From contig NZ_BQXM01000015.1 in the NCBI RefSeq assembly GCF_022836495.1, forward strand, positions 1 through 64,000: a stretch of DNA of 64,000 bases, given 5' to 3'. Made by a program: the position numbers and the translations under genes. This DNA is from Desulforhabdus sp. TSK. Lineage in GTDB: Bacteria > Desulfobacterota > Syntrophobacteria > Syntrophobacterales > Syntrophobacteraceae. Position 1 is the first letter of the stretch, and every line of letters begins with the position of its first letter. The notes below the pieces were generated by a model. It worked only from the letters and a program-made list of their open reading frames with translations, was not told where the DNA came from and did no database searches. Below are positions 55,056-63,272 of the stretch, one piece after another.

Positions 55056-55610
55056 CTAAAGCGCACAGGCTTTCATGGCGTTGCACACTTCCTCGAAGAC
55101 GTCGCTCAACCGCAGGATCCCCACGATGGCCTCCCCGCGGGTCACCAGGAGCGACTGGTGCTGCCCCATGATGAGCTGGTGGATGGCCGTATTGAGGGTG
55201 GCATCCTCCGCCACGAATTCCCCCTTGCCGGGGGTATTCATGATGTCCTTCACCTTTTTATGCGCCGCCTTCCTGCAAATGTCCTGGAGGGGCTTTTCCC
55301 AGAGCCCGTAGTTGCGCAGCATGGAGGTCACGAATTCCCGGCTGAACCCAAACCGGGAAATGGCCTTCATGTCCCCGATATCTTCGTACTTGGGTTCGAG
55401 GCTTCGCAGAACATCGATCTGGCTGAGCTTGCCGACAATCTGCTTTTGGGCGTTGTAGACGAGAATGGCCCGGTGCTTCTGGCGTTTGGGATCGAGGCTC
55501 TTCTGGGCCTCTTCCAGGGCCACCACGGCCTCGTACAGCGTGGCCTCCTCCGAGACCGTGGCATAATCCTCCAGGGGAACCATCAATTGCTTGACCAGAA
55601 TGGACTTCAT
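55056..55610 (-). CDS. Tandem CBS-domain protein, copy A
   Basis: This 184-residue protein has two CBS motifs (VKQLMVPLEDYATVSEEATL at the start and VKDIMNTPGKGEFVAEDATL at about 118) and short linkers. It differs from the copy B protein (61571) at only about five positions. CBS pairs bind adenylates; here it may gate or regulate the two permeases that follow. ATG 55610 follows AAGGAG. It sits in the middle of the module. Confidence 0.92.
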   Translation of the reverse strand: MKSILVKQLMVPLEDYATVSEEATLYEAVVALEEAQKSLDPKRQKHRAILVYNAQKQIVGKLSQIDVLRSLEPKYEDIGDMKAISRFGFSREFVTSMLRNYGLWEKPLQDICRKAAHKKVKDIMNTPGKGEFVAEDATLNTAIHQLIMGQHQSLLVTRGEAIVGILRLSDVFEEVCNAMKACAL

Positions 55611-55674
55611 AAAAACACTCCTTGAACAGAATATGGAAAAGCAGTCAGGGCGCTGGAGCGGGGGCTCTTGCCCA

Positions 55675-56106
55675 TCAACCCCACCCTTTCGTCGACAGGA
55701 TGCGGTCGATCTCGGCCTTGCGAATCCGTTCTTCCTGCTCCGCCTTCCGCTTGTAGGCCGTGACGATCTTTCCCACCAGGTCCTTGGTTTCCGTCGGCTT
55801 CATGAGGTAATCGAAGGCGCCGATCTTCATGCCCTCCACGGCGGATTCCACCGTCGCGTTGCCCGTCAGCATAATGACTTCCAGGATCGGCTTGATTCTC
55901 TTGATTTCCACCAGCGTCTCGATGCCGTCCCTGCCGGGCATGAGCACATCCAGAACCACCACATCCAAAGGTTTTGACTTGACGGCCTCCAGGGCCTCAT
56001 CCCCGCTGTAGGCGATGGTGACGTCGAAATCCCGCGTTTCGAGACGCTCCGCCAGCACGTCCACAAATTGTTTTTCATCATCCACCAAAAGCACCCTGAT
56101 CTTCAT
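55675..56106 (-). CDS. Stand-alone receiver protein, copy A
   Basis: This 143-residue receiver has D53 (VVVLDVLMPG), T81 and K103, all standard, and a charged C-terminal helix. It is nearly identical to the copy B protein (62190), with about five substitutions. ATG 56106 follows GAAGGAG. It follows the pseudo-receiver gene by 60 bp. Confidence 0.92.
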   Translation of the reverse strand: MKIRVLLVDDEKQFVDVLAERLETRDFDVTIAYSGDEALEAVKSKPLDVVVLDVLMPGRDGIETLVEIKRIKPILEVIMLTGNATVESAVEGMKIGAFDYLMKPTETKDLVGKIVTAYKRKAEQEERIRKAEIDRILSTKGWG

Positions 56107-56166
56107 TGTCTTCGCTCCTTCATCTTCACCCCTTCCCTCTTTTTCAGTTGGATCACCTGCCCCTTA

Positions 56167-56628
56167 TTATGAACGTACGCGCATACGCGGCTTTCCCTCT
56201 CTTTTTTTCTGCAGTCTCTTCCTATAAGCCTCTCCCAAACGCCCCAACAGGGTTTCCATGTCGAAGGGCACGAGCAGTTCATCGAAAGCCCCCGCCTTCA
56301 TACCTTCGATGGAAAGGGAGAGGGAATGCTCCTCGGAAGGAGTCAGGAGCATGACTTCGGTGAGAGGACGAATGCGTTTGATTTCACGGAGCAGAACCAT
56401 GCCGCGTTTTTTGAGTTTCCCCAGCCCCAGCAGGACGACATCCACATCGATGCGCTGAATGATCAGCTTCGCCTCGTTCTCGCCACCAGCCTCATGGATC
56501 TGATGGCCTTCCAGTCTCAAACGCTGAGAGATGTTGCGGCGAAACACTTCGTCCGCTTCGACAATGAGAATCTTGACTTGTACCGCTTCCAGCAAGCCGA
56601 AGCCCCCTGCATCCTGAAAAATCAACAT
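56167..56628 (-). CDS. Pseudo-receiver protein without phospho-acceptor, copy A
   Basis: This 153-residue receiver-fold protein (VKILIVEADEVFRRN) carries G68 (DVVLLGLG) where the phospho-acceptor aspartate should be and V120 (LLVPFD) instead of the conserved lysine. The threonine (LLTPS) and acidic residues remain. It cannot be phosphorylated in the usual way. ATG 56628 follows AGGGATAAG, shortly after the leader terminator hairpins. The upstream part of the frame lies inside the leader RNA and is not coding. The matching copy B protein is at 63273. Confidence 0.88.
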   Translation of the reverse strand: MLIFQDAGGFGLLEAVQVKILIVEADEVFRRNISQRLRLEGHQIHEAGGENEAKLIIQRIDVDVVLLGLGKLKKRGMVLLREIKRIRPLTEVMLLTPSEEHSLSLSIEGMKAGAFDELLVPFDMETLLGRLGEAYRKRLQKKREGKPRMRVRS

Positions 56629-56650
56629 CTTATCCCTGTCTATCGGGCAT

Positions 56651-56693
56651 AAAAAAAGGGCCGCTCCCCACACGTACGTGAGAACAGCAGCCC
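56651..56693 (-). terminator. Intrinsic terminator at the end of the leader RNA
   Basis: On the minus strand GGGCTGCT pairs with AGCGGCCC (plus-strand 56658-56665 with 56686-56693) and is followed by seven T. The loop carries CACGTACGTG, itself a palindrome. It ends about 23 bases before the pseudo-receiver ATG, so the operon must be read through it. Confidence 0.85.
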
Positions 56694-56703
56694 TCATACA
56701 AAA

Positions 56704-56738
56704 GGCCGCTATCCGCACCTGTGGCGGCAATAGCGGCC
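56704..56738 (-). terminator. Upstream terminator-like hairpin in the leader RNA
   Basis: The stem GGCCGCTAT / ATAGCGGCC (9 bp) with an inner short helix is followed by TTTTG on the minus strand. It sits directly before the stronger terminator at 56651, giving tandem stops. Confidence 0.65.
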
Positions 56739-56988
56739 CGACTATCAGATTGGTACCCTTCGGAAGAATCCTGCTCGGTGCTTCCGAACCCTGTAACCTA
56801 TTTAAAATTTGGCTGAGCCGGCATCAAGGAACGCCAAACGCCGGCAGCAATGCTCCATTCCTTCGTTTCTTATGGGTCATACCGGACTGTCTTAAAGGGA
56901 CCGGCAACCTGCTGATACCGAGTACAGGTCCACACCCTCTCCACAAAGCCCCTCACCGTGCCATTTTCCTTCACCTCCTCGCTTAGAT

Positions 56989-57004
56989 AGCAAAGAGTGT
57001 TCCA
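56989..57004 (-). promoter_or_regulatory. Sigma-54 promoter of module copy A
   Basis: On the minus strand the sequence reads TGGAAC-ACTCT-TTGCT with GG-N10-GC spacing, close to the sigma-54 consensus. Transcription should start near 56978, just before the leader RNA. About 100 bp of AT-rich DNA upstream (57005-57125) is a plausible activator-binding region. Confidence 0.8.
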
Positions 57005-57186
57005 TTTTTCACCTAACAGTGATTCCAAACACTTAGCATAAGGAAAGTGGCGTACGAAACAGAGTTCGAAACAATATAAAACATTTTAGTACATTTAGTC
57101 AGCTTAAAACGATACATAATGCAACATTCTCAATGAGTGTAATGAGTGATCCACCGGCTTTGCGGAGGAAATGGAGCTCTTTTCCA

Positions 57187-57621
57187 TCAATCGCCGCGCG
57201 TCAGTGCGATTTTGTTGACCCGCGCCTGGATGATCTTCTGCTGGTGCTGGTCCTTCCGGCTCTTGGCTTCCTGGACCTTCATCATGAGCTGATCGATGTC
57301 GCAGGGCTTCATGAGGTAGTCGAAGGCCCCCAGCTTCATTCCTTCAATGCCCGTTTCCACCGTTGCATGACCCGTGAGCATGATGACTTCCACGAGGGGA
57401 TAGGCCTTTTTGATTTCCCGAAGAGTCTCGATTCCATCCATGCCGGGCATCTTGACATCCAGAATGACGACATCCACACTCCCTTCGGACCCCAGCTTCT
57501 CCAGGGCTTCCTGACCACTGTGCGCACTCAGAATACGCAGATTCCGCTTGCTGAGGCGCTTGGTCATGGCGTCCACAAAAGGAACTTCATCGTCGACCAA
57601 CATCACTGTGACCTGTACCAT
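57187..57621 (-). CDS. Stand-alone receiver protein, last gene of module copy B
   Basis: This 144-residue receiver has D55, T83 and K105 and the same C-terminal helix as the copy at 51093, about 95% identical. ATG 57621 follows AAAGGGGAATAAACG. It is 23 bp after the universal stress gene. Downstream, 57126-57186 separates it from the promoter region of copy A. Confidence 0.92.
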   Translation of the reverse strand: MVQVTVMLVDDEVPFVDAMTKRLSKRNLRILSAHSGQEALEKLGSEGSVDVVILDVKMPGMDGIETLREIKKAYPLVEVIMLTGHATVETGIEGMKLGAFDYLMKPCDIDQLMMKVQEAKSRKDQHQQKIIQARVNKIALTRGD

Positions 57622-57644
57622 CGTTTATTCCCCTTTCTCATTTT

Positions 57645-58088
57645 CTATCTCACCACCGAGACATCGATCCCGGTCTTCTTTTTGAGCTCTTCCACGTGGG
57701 ATTCCACGTCCCCTTTGAACAGGACTTTTTCAAAAAAGGTTCGCTCTTCATGGCCTAAAACCAGCAGATCGGCCTTTTCCTCTTTCACGACTTCCTGCAG
57801 GGCCTCCAAAATACGCCCGGTCTTGACGATCTTTTTGGGCGTGACCCCCTGGGTCAGGGCCAGCTGCTCGGCAACCCCCAGGATATGCGTCCCCAGGTGC
57901 TGCAGGCTCTCGGTGATGGAGTGCGAAGACAGCTCCACCGCAATGCCTTTTCTGAAAAAATCCGTATCCACGACGTAGACGTAGATCAGTTGAGCATCAT
58001 TCTCCCTGGCCATGACGGCAGCCTTCAATGCCGCCTTTTGGGCGTGAGCGGATCCCGTCACGCCGCACACGATACTTTTATAGGACAT
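57645..58088 (-). CDS. Universal stress protein-like protein, only in copy B
   Basis: This 147-residue protein starts MSYKSIVCGVTGSAHAQKAA, with an alpha/beta USP fold pattern and ADLLVLGHEERTFFEKVL near the C-terminus. The usual G2xG9xGS nucleotide loop is altered. ATG 58088 follows CAGGAG. It is absent from copy A at the matching place, so it was gained by B or lost by A. It may help tune the permeases or bind nucleotides. Confidence 0.85.
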   Translation of the reverse strand: MSYKSIVCGVTGSAHAQKAALKAAVMARENDAQLIYVYVVDTDFFRKGIAVELSSHSITESLQHLGTHILGVAEQLALTQGVTPKKIVKTGRILEALQEVVKEEKADLLVLGHEERTFFEKVLFKGDVESHVEELKKKTGIDVSVVR

Positions 58089-58114
58089 ACGCTGCTCCTG
58101 GATGATCTGCATCT

Positions 58115-59848
58115 TCAGATTTCCACCACCAAAAGCCAGAAGGTACAGAGAATGATGGTGATGAGGGTGGGAATCGCGGCTATCTTGATGTATTTCATAA
58201 ACGAAATATGATAGCCGGCCCGCTCGGCCATGCCCACCGTCACGACATTGGCGCTCGCCCCGATCATGGTCCCGTTGCCCCCAAGGCAGGCCCCCAGGGC
58301 CAATGCCCACCACAGGATACCGTGCTCCGCTCCCGGAATGACCGTGTTGAGGTAGGCCACGATGGGAAGCATGGTGGCCGTGAAGGGGATGTTGTCGATG
58401 AAGGCCGAGGCAATGGCTGAAACCCAGAGGATCATGAGGATGGCCGCCACGAGGGAGCCCTGGGACATGTCCTTCACCCATTCGGCGATGACCTGGATGA
58501 GGCCCGATTCTTCAGCCCCGGCCACCACGATGAAGAGCATGATGAAGAAGATGAGGGTCGGCCATTCGATTTCATGCTCGATCATTTCCACGATGTCCAC
58601 ACGGCTGATGGCCATGAGGACGGCAGCCCCCACCATGGCCGCGATGCTGGGCTCCATGTGAAGGGCACCGTGGGCGATGAACAGAGCGATGACAATCCCC
58701 ATGGTGATCCCCCCCTGGATCAGCAGGGTCTTGTTGGTGATCTTGTATTCTTCCCGCAGGTGAGCGATCATCGTTTGCACATCTCCCACCTGAGCTTTCA
58801 AGTAGTCCTTTTTATAAAGAAAGATGAAATATACCAGGCTGAAGACCAGGCCGATGGCGCAGATGACGGACAGGTTCTGCACGAAGTCCACGAAGGAGAG
58901 CTTGGCGTAGGAGCCGATCATGATATTGGGCGGGTCGCCGATGAGGGTCGCCGTTCCGCCGACATTGGAGGCGAACACTTCGGGCATGAGGAAGGCGACG
59001 GGATCGATTTTGAGGGTGAGAGCGATCTCGATGGTCACGGGAATGATGAGCAGCATGGTGGTGACATTGTCGAGGAACGCGGAAGCCACAGCGGTGATCA
59101 CCATCAGGATGCTTGCAAGAGCGTATACATTGCCTTTGGCCAGCTGGTAAGCTTTGTAGGCCATCCATTGAAATACACCGGTTTTCTTGAGGATGCCCAC
59201 GATCATCATCATGGCCATGAGGAGGAAGATGACGTTCATGTCGATGGCGTGCATGGCATCTTCAAAGGTGAGGATGACATAATCCGAATTGAAGGTCCCC
59301 ACCAGGTAGGTGATGAAGAGGAGGACGGAAGCCCCCAGGAAAGCCGCCAGCGTCCGGTGCATGAGCTCGAAGGCGATGAGGGCGTAAACAACGAGCAGCA
59401 CCAGGGTGGCAATCCAGAAGGCCGGGGTGATGGCCCGCTGGAGGGTAAAACCGTGATGGGCCAGGTAGCTGACATTGCCGGCGTCATCGGTCTTTTCCTT
59501 CAAAACGTTTGCCAGGGCCACACGCTCCGTTGTTTTGTAGGCAGGCTTCCCTGCTTCGATCTCCACCCGCGCACCCGGGAGCGTCCCCCTCGGCAGGAAG
59601 AGCTCCGCCTCATAGCGCCCGGCCTTGGAGGTGCTGACCTCTTCCTCCAGTTCGACCTTTACGCCGTTCACGTAAAAATGAACTGCCACTTCCTTGATGG
59701 GCTTGCCCTGGGAATTGACGATGGTGCCCGCCACAATGAGGGTGTCCTGTGGCCCTGAGGCCTCCCGGCCTTCTTCGGCTGCCGTCACCGGAGCCGCTGC
59801 AATGAAAAATAATGACAGAAAAAAGCAAAAGAGCGCGAATCGTTTCAT
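58115..59848 (-). CDS. NhaD/ArsB-like permease with an exported N-terminal domain, copy B
   Basis: This 577-residue protein has the same plan as copy A: signal peptide, beta-sandwich-like domain (VAGTIVNSQGKPIKEVAVHF), then about twelve membrane segments with FLDNVTTMLLIIPV, GGTATLIGDPPNIMIG and IDNIPFTATMLP. Most differences from copy A lie in the exported domain and loops. ATG 59848 follows GAGAGGAGAGG. The gene is followed 26 bp later by the universal stress gene. Confidence 0.9.
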   Translation of the reverse strand: MKRFALFCFFLSLFFIAAAPVTAAEEGREASGPQDTLIVAGTIVNSQGKPIKEVAVHFYVNGVKVELEEEVSTSKAGRYEAELFLPRGTLPGARVEIEAGKPAYKTTERVALANVLKEKTDDAGNVSYLAHHGFTLQRAITPAFWIATLVLLVVYALIAFELMHRTLAAFLGASVLLFITYLVGTFNSDYVILTFEDAMHAIDMNVIFLLMAMMMIVGILKKTGVFQWMAYKAYQLAKGNVYALASILMVITAVASAFLDNVTTMLLIIPVTIEIALTLKIDPVAFLMPEVFASNVGGTATLIGDPPNIMIGSYAKLSFVDFVQNLSVICAIGLVFSLVYFIFLYKKDYLKAQVGDVQTMIAHLREEYKITNKTLLIQGGITMGIVIALFIAHGALHMEPSIAAMVGAAVLMAISRVDIVEMIEHEIEWPTLIFFIMLFIVVAGAEESGLIQVIAEWVKDMSQGSLVAAILMILWVSAIASAFIDNIPFTATMLPIVAYLNTVIPGAEHGILWWALALGACLGGNGTMIGASANVVTVGMAERAGYHISFMKYIKIAAIPTLITIILCTFWLLVVEI

Positions 59849-59878
59849 TTAGGGGTTCCTCTCCTCTCTCGGTAAAAA

Positions 59879-59935
59879 GCGGGACTGTAGACCGGCCCTT
59901 CGGACGTGGCTGGAGAATAAGGCTTTTCGTCCCGC
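59879..59935 (-). terminator. Hairpin with T-tract between the two permease genes of copy B
   Basis: On the minus strand GCGGGAC (59929-59935) pairs with GTCCCGC (59879-59885) across a loop of 43 nt that contains a smaller hairpin, followed by TTTTT. It may reduce read-through from the DASS gene into the NhaD-like gene, or be a processing hairpin. The site where copy A carries a MITE-like element corresponds to this gap. Confidence 0.5.
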
Positions 59936-60010
59936 CAGGTCCCAACCGTGTAAAGCACCAAAGGTCGCAGCCTTCAGTCTACCTCCCAAAAGCGGTCGTC
60001 ATGGCAACTG

Positions 60011-61492
60011 CTAACCGGCGGCTACGGTGACGGGCATTCCCATGATGGGCCAAATGACCAGAGCCGCCACAGCCACGACAACCATCAATATCAGGCTCGC
60101 CAGGGCACCGTATTTGAAAAACTCCCCGCTGGTGAACTGCTTGGAGTCATAGGCGATGGCATTGGGCGCCGCCCCCACCAGGAGCATAAAGGGCATGCCC
60201 GCCGTCACGAGGGAGGCAAACAGGATGACTTCCGGCGCCACACCCAGGTAGGGAGCAAGAACGAGGGCCACGGGAAGGGAGATGGCGATGGCCGCCACGT
60301 TCATGATGAAGTTGGTCATGACCATGACGAAGAACGCGATACCCATGACGAAAATGAACCAGTTGGCCTTTTTGAAGAGTACCAGCCAGTTGACGGCCAG
60401 CCACTTGGCCGCTTCCGTCTGCCACAGGCAGAAGCCGATGCTCATGGCCCCGCTGAAAAGCAGGATGATGTTCCAGGGAATGGCTTCCAGGTCCTCGATG
60501 TCAAGGATTCCCACAATGAAGAAAAGCAGTGTTGAAACGAGAAGGATTGCAGATTTGTTGAGTGGCTTCAGGGCGGGAACGAAAGATTGCAAAGACATGA
60601 TAAGAATGACGCTGAAAATGATCAGGCCGGCAAGAATTTCTCTCTGGCTGACCGAGCCCAGATCAGCATACAGTTCCCTGGCACGCTCACGGAGTCCTGG
60701 AATGGTTTTTTTCTCGGGCTTCAGGAAGATCATGAAGAATCCCCAGAGCAGAAACACCATGGACCAGCCGATGGGTGCCATGTAATAAGTAAGGTTGAAA
60801 AAGGAGACTTCTTTCCCGGTGATTTCCTTGAAAAAACTGACAGCAACGGCACCGCGGGCAGCACCCAGGAGGGTGATGATGCTGGCGGCCCCTGCCACGT
60901 AGGCCATGCCGATGAAGAGGGCCTTGCCGAAATTGGATGGCTTGTCATCCTCCCCGTAGAGGGCGTAGATCACCAGAAACAGGGGATAGACCGTTGCCGC
61001 CACGGCGGTGTGCGCCATGATGTGCGTGAGAGCCGCCGTCACCACGAAGGCCCCCAGCAGGATCATGCTGGTCTTTTCCCCCACGATGATGAGCATCTTG
61101 TACGCCAGGCGCTTGGTGAGCCCCGTCTTGGTGAAGACCATGCCGATGACGATAGAGCCGAAGATGAAGAGGACCGAAGGGTCCATGAAATCCCGAAATG
61201 CGTCCTCGGGCTTGCGGATCATGAAAAGGACCTGCAACACCCCGATGGCAAGGCTCGTCACCCCGATGGGCAAGACTTCAAACACCCACCAGGTGCCGGC
61301 CAGCAGAAAGACCGCCAATGCTCCCTTCCCCTGTTTGGACAACACAAAATGCTTGCCCATGGGATCGACGGCATCCGGCCAGGGAGGGGAATAATAAACG
61401 ACAAAGAACAGAATGAGACCCGCCAACAGGCAGATGATGCGGGTCCAGTTGATGTTGCTCGCCTCACGCTCAGCATTCACTGCAGCACTCAT
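60011..61492 (-). CDS. DASS (SLC13)-family anion permease, copy B
   Basis: This 493-residue counterpart of 53494-54972 has the same altered DASS landmarks (MAHTAVAATVYP, IITLLGAARGAVAVSFF, LLVGAAPNAIAYDSKQF). The segment 60886-61234 is identical in DNA to 54366-54714 while its flank on one side differs by about a quarter of bases, a conversion footprint. ATG 61492 follows AAGGAG. Confidence 0.9.
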   Translation of the reverse strand: MSAAVNAEREASNINWTRIICLLAGLILFFVVYYSPPWPDAVDPMGKHFVLSKQGKGALAVFLLAGTWWVFEVLPIGVTSLAIGVLQVLFMIRKPEDAFRDFMDPSVLFIFGSIVIGMVFTKTGLTKRLAYKMLIIVGEKTSMILLGAFVVTAALTHIMAHTAVAATVYPLFLVIYALYGEDDKPSNFGKALFIGMAYVAGAASIITLLGAARGAVAVSFFKEITGKEVSFFNLTYYMAPIGWSMVFLLWGFFMIFLKPEKKTIPGLRERARELYADLGSVSQREILAGLIIFSVILIMSLQSFVPALKPLNKSAILLVSTLLFFIVGILDIEDLEAIPWNIILLFSGAMSIGFCLWQTEAAKWLAVNWLVLFKKANWFIFVMGIAFFVMVMTNFIMNVAAIAISLPVALVLAPYLGVAPEVILFASLVTAGMPFMLLVGAAPNAIAYDSKQFTSGEFFKYGALASLILMVVVAVAALVIWPIMGMPVTVAAG

Positions 61493-61570
61493 ATGTACTC
61501 CTTAATCTTTCACATCCTCGATGTTTCTTCCCACCCGGTTCTTCCCCGCCACACGTTCCCCGTGCCGACT

Positions 61571-62125
61571 CTACAAAGCGCATTCCTTCATGGCGTTGCA
61601 CACTTCCTCGAAGACGTCGCTCAACCGCAGGATCCCCACGATGGCCTCCCCGCGGGTCACCAGGAGTGACTGGTGCTGGCCCATGATGAGCTGATGGATG
61701 GCCGTATTGAGGGTGGCATCCTCCGCCACGATTTCCCCTTTGCCGGGGGTGTACATGATGTCCTTCACCTTTTTATGGGCAGCCTTCCTGCAAATGTCCT
61801 GGAGGGGCTTTTCCCACAGCCCGTAGTTGCGCAGCATGGAGGTCACGAATTCCCGGCTGAACCCAAACCGGGAAATGGCCTTCATGTCCCCGATATCTTC
61901 GTACTTGGGTTCGAGGCTTCGCAGAACATCGATCTGGCTGAGCTTGCCGACAATCTGCTTTTGGGCGTTGTAGACGAGAATGGCCCGGTGCTTCTGGCGC
62001 CTGGGATCGAGGCTCTTCTGGGCCTCTTCCAGCGCCATCACCGCCTCGTACAGCGTGGCCTCCTCCGAGACCGTCGCATAATCCTCCAGGGGAACCATCA
62101 ATTGCTTGACTAGAATGGACTTCAT
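61571..62125 (-). CDS. Tandem CBS-domain protein, copy B
   Basis: This 184-residue protein with two CBS motifs is almost identical to copy A (55056); examples are NTPGKGEF against YTPGKGEI and a terminal KACAL against KECAL. ATG 62125 follows AAGGAG. It sits between the receiver gene and the DASS permease in both copies, so its role is tied to them. Confidence 0.92.
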   Translation of the reverse strand: MKSILVKQLMVPLEDYATVSEEATLYEAVMALEEAQKSLDPRRQKHRAILVYNAQKQIVGKLSQIDVLRSLEPKYEDIGDMKAISRFGFSREFVTSMLRNYGLWEKPLQDICRKAAHKKVKDIMYTPGKGEIVAEDATLNTAIHQLIMGQHQSLLVTRGEAIVGILRLSDVFEEVCNAMKECAL

Positions 62126-62189
62126 ACAAAACTCCTTGAAAATAAAAATGGAAAAGCAGTCAGGGCGCTGGAGCGGGGGCTCTTGCCCA

Positions 62190-62621
62190 TCATCCCCACC
62201 CTCTCGTTGTCATGATGCGGTCGATCTCCGCTTTGCGAATCCGCTCTTCGTGTTCCGCCTTCCGTTTGTAGGCCGTGACGATCTTTCCCACCAGGTCCTT
62301 GGTTTCCGTTGGCTTCATGAGGTAATCGAAGGCGCCGATCTTCATGCCCTCCACGGCGGATTCCACCGTCGCGTTGCCCGTCAGCATGATAATTTCCAGG
62401 ATCGGCTTGATTCTCTTGATTTCCACCAGCGTCTCAATGCCGTCCCTCCCGGGCATGAGCACATCCAGGACCACCACATCCAAAGGTTTTGACTTGACGG
62501 CCTCCAGGGCCTCATCCCCGCTGTAGGCGATGGTGACATCGAAATCCCGCGTTTCGAGACGCTCCGCCAGCACGTCCACAAATTGTTTTTCATCATCCAC
62601 CAAAAGCACCCTGATCTTCAT
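62190..62621 (-). CDS. Stand-alone receiver protein, copy B
   Basis: This 143-residue receiver has D53, T81 and K103. It is near-identical to the copy A protein at 55675. ATG 62621 follows GGAGGGAAGGG. It is the third receiver in the copy B operon. Confidence 0.92.
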   Translation of the reverse strand: MKIRVLLVDDEKQFVDVLAERLETRDFDVTIAYSGDEALEAVKSKPLDVVVLDVLMPGRDGIETLVEIKRIKPILEIIMLTGNATVESAVEGMKIGAFDYLMKPTETKDLVGKIVTAYKRKAEHEERIRKAEIDRIMTTRGWG

Positions 62622-62737
62622 CCCTTCCCTCCTTCGTCTGCCATACCATCCGTCTTTTCCAGTTGATCACGACCTCATCCGAGGGACTTCCCAAGGCTTC
62701 CATCGGCCATGTCATCTCCCCCGCGCATCCTTCCATT

Positions 62738-63109
62738 TCAATCCCTCGCGGCATACGCATAATCCAGGGCCTTCACCAGCTCCCGGATATCCACCGGTTT
62801 TTGAAGGTAATCGATGGCGCCCAAACGGCGCACGATCTGCTCGTCGCTTTCGGACCCGTGCCCAGTCAGAACGACCACCTGGATTTCAGGATGGCTCTTT
62901 TTGACCCTCCGCAAGACTTCCATTCCGTCCATACCGGGCATTTTCAGATCCAGCAGGATCACGTGGGGAGGATTGTCTTCCACCATCCGCAGGGCCTCTT
63001 CGCCGTTCAAGGCCACTTCACATTCCAGTTGACGGATTTCCAGGCGCTCGGCCAGCGCCCGCACCAGTTCTTCTTCATCGTCCACCAGCAACACTTTATA
63101 TCTGGCCAC
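62738..63109 (-). CDS. Stand-alone receiver protein, only in copy B
   Basis: This 123-residue minimal receiver has D54 (VILLDLKMPG), T82 and K104, all intact, and no extension. The start is GTG 63109 behind AGGGATGG. It has no counterpart in copy A. Its upstream gap (63110-63272) shows no other feature. Confidence 0.9.
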   Translation of the reverse strand: MARYKVLLVDDEEELVRALAERLEIRQLECEVALNGEEALRMVEDNPPHVILLDLKMPGMDGMEVLRRVKKSHPEIQVVVLTGHGSESDEQIVRRLGAIDYLQKPVDIRELVKALDYAYAARD

Positions 63110-63272
63110 TGTCCATCCCTCTTCTTTTCGTCATTAGACTCCACTCCACCTTTGCAACGGAGCTTCATTGGCCCTGGGTGCGCGCCCAAGGTTCGCGCAC
63201 ACCCGGAGATTCAAATTTTTACCGGTCGCCTCCATGAGGAGGACCTCCGACTCAAGCTCCGATCCTTCCATG

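Larger units (their letters stand above)
56651..56978 (-). ncRNA. Structured leader RNA of module copy A, family unknown
   Basis: From the predicted sigma-54 start (about 56978) about 330 nt of non-coding or barely coding RNA precede the pseudo-receiver gene. Visible hairpins in order are GGACCTG..GGTCC, GCTGCCGGC..GCCGGCTCAGC, TTCGGAAG..CTTCCGAA, GGCCGCTAT..ATAGCGGCC followed by TTTTG, and a last terminator with seven T. Near its 5' end a good AGGAGG site serves a 34-codon GTG frame (56974-56870) and a four-codon ATG frame (reading Met-Ala-Arg-stop at 56964). It could be a riboswitch-like attenuator or a small RNA. I cannot match it to a known family. Confidence 0.65.

Noticed and set aside
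56629-56730. A longer N-terminus for the copy A pseudo-receiver
   Set aside because: The extra 34 codons are made of the leader terminator hairpins; the ATG at 56628 has its own ribosome site.
56651-56978. A group II intron or other known ribozyme in the leader RNA
   Set aside because: A CTCACGTACG-like string resembles part of intron consensus, but there is no reverse transcriptase, no domain V and the string lies in a terminator loop.
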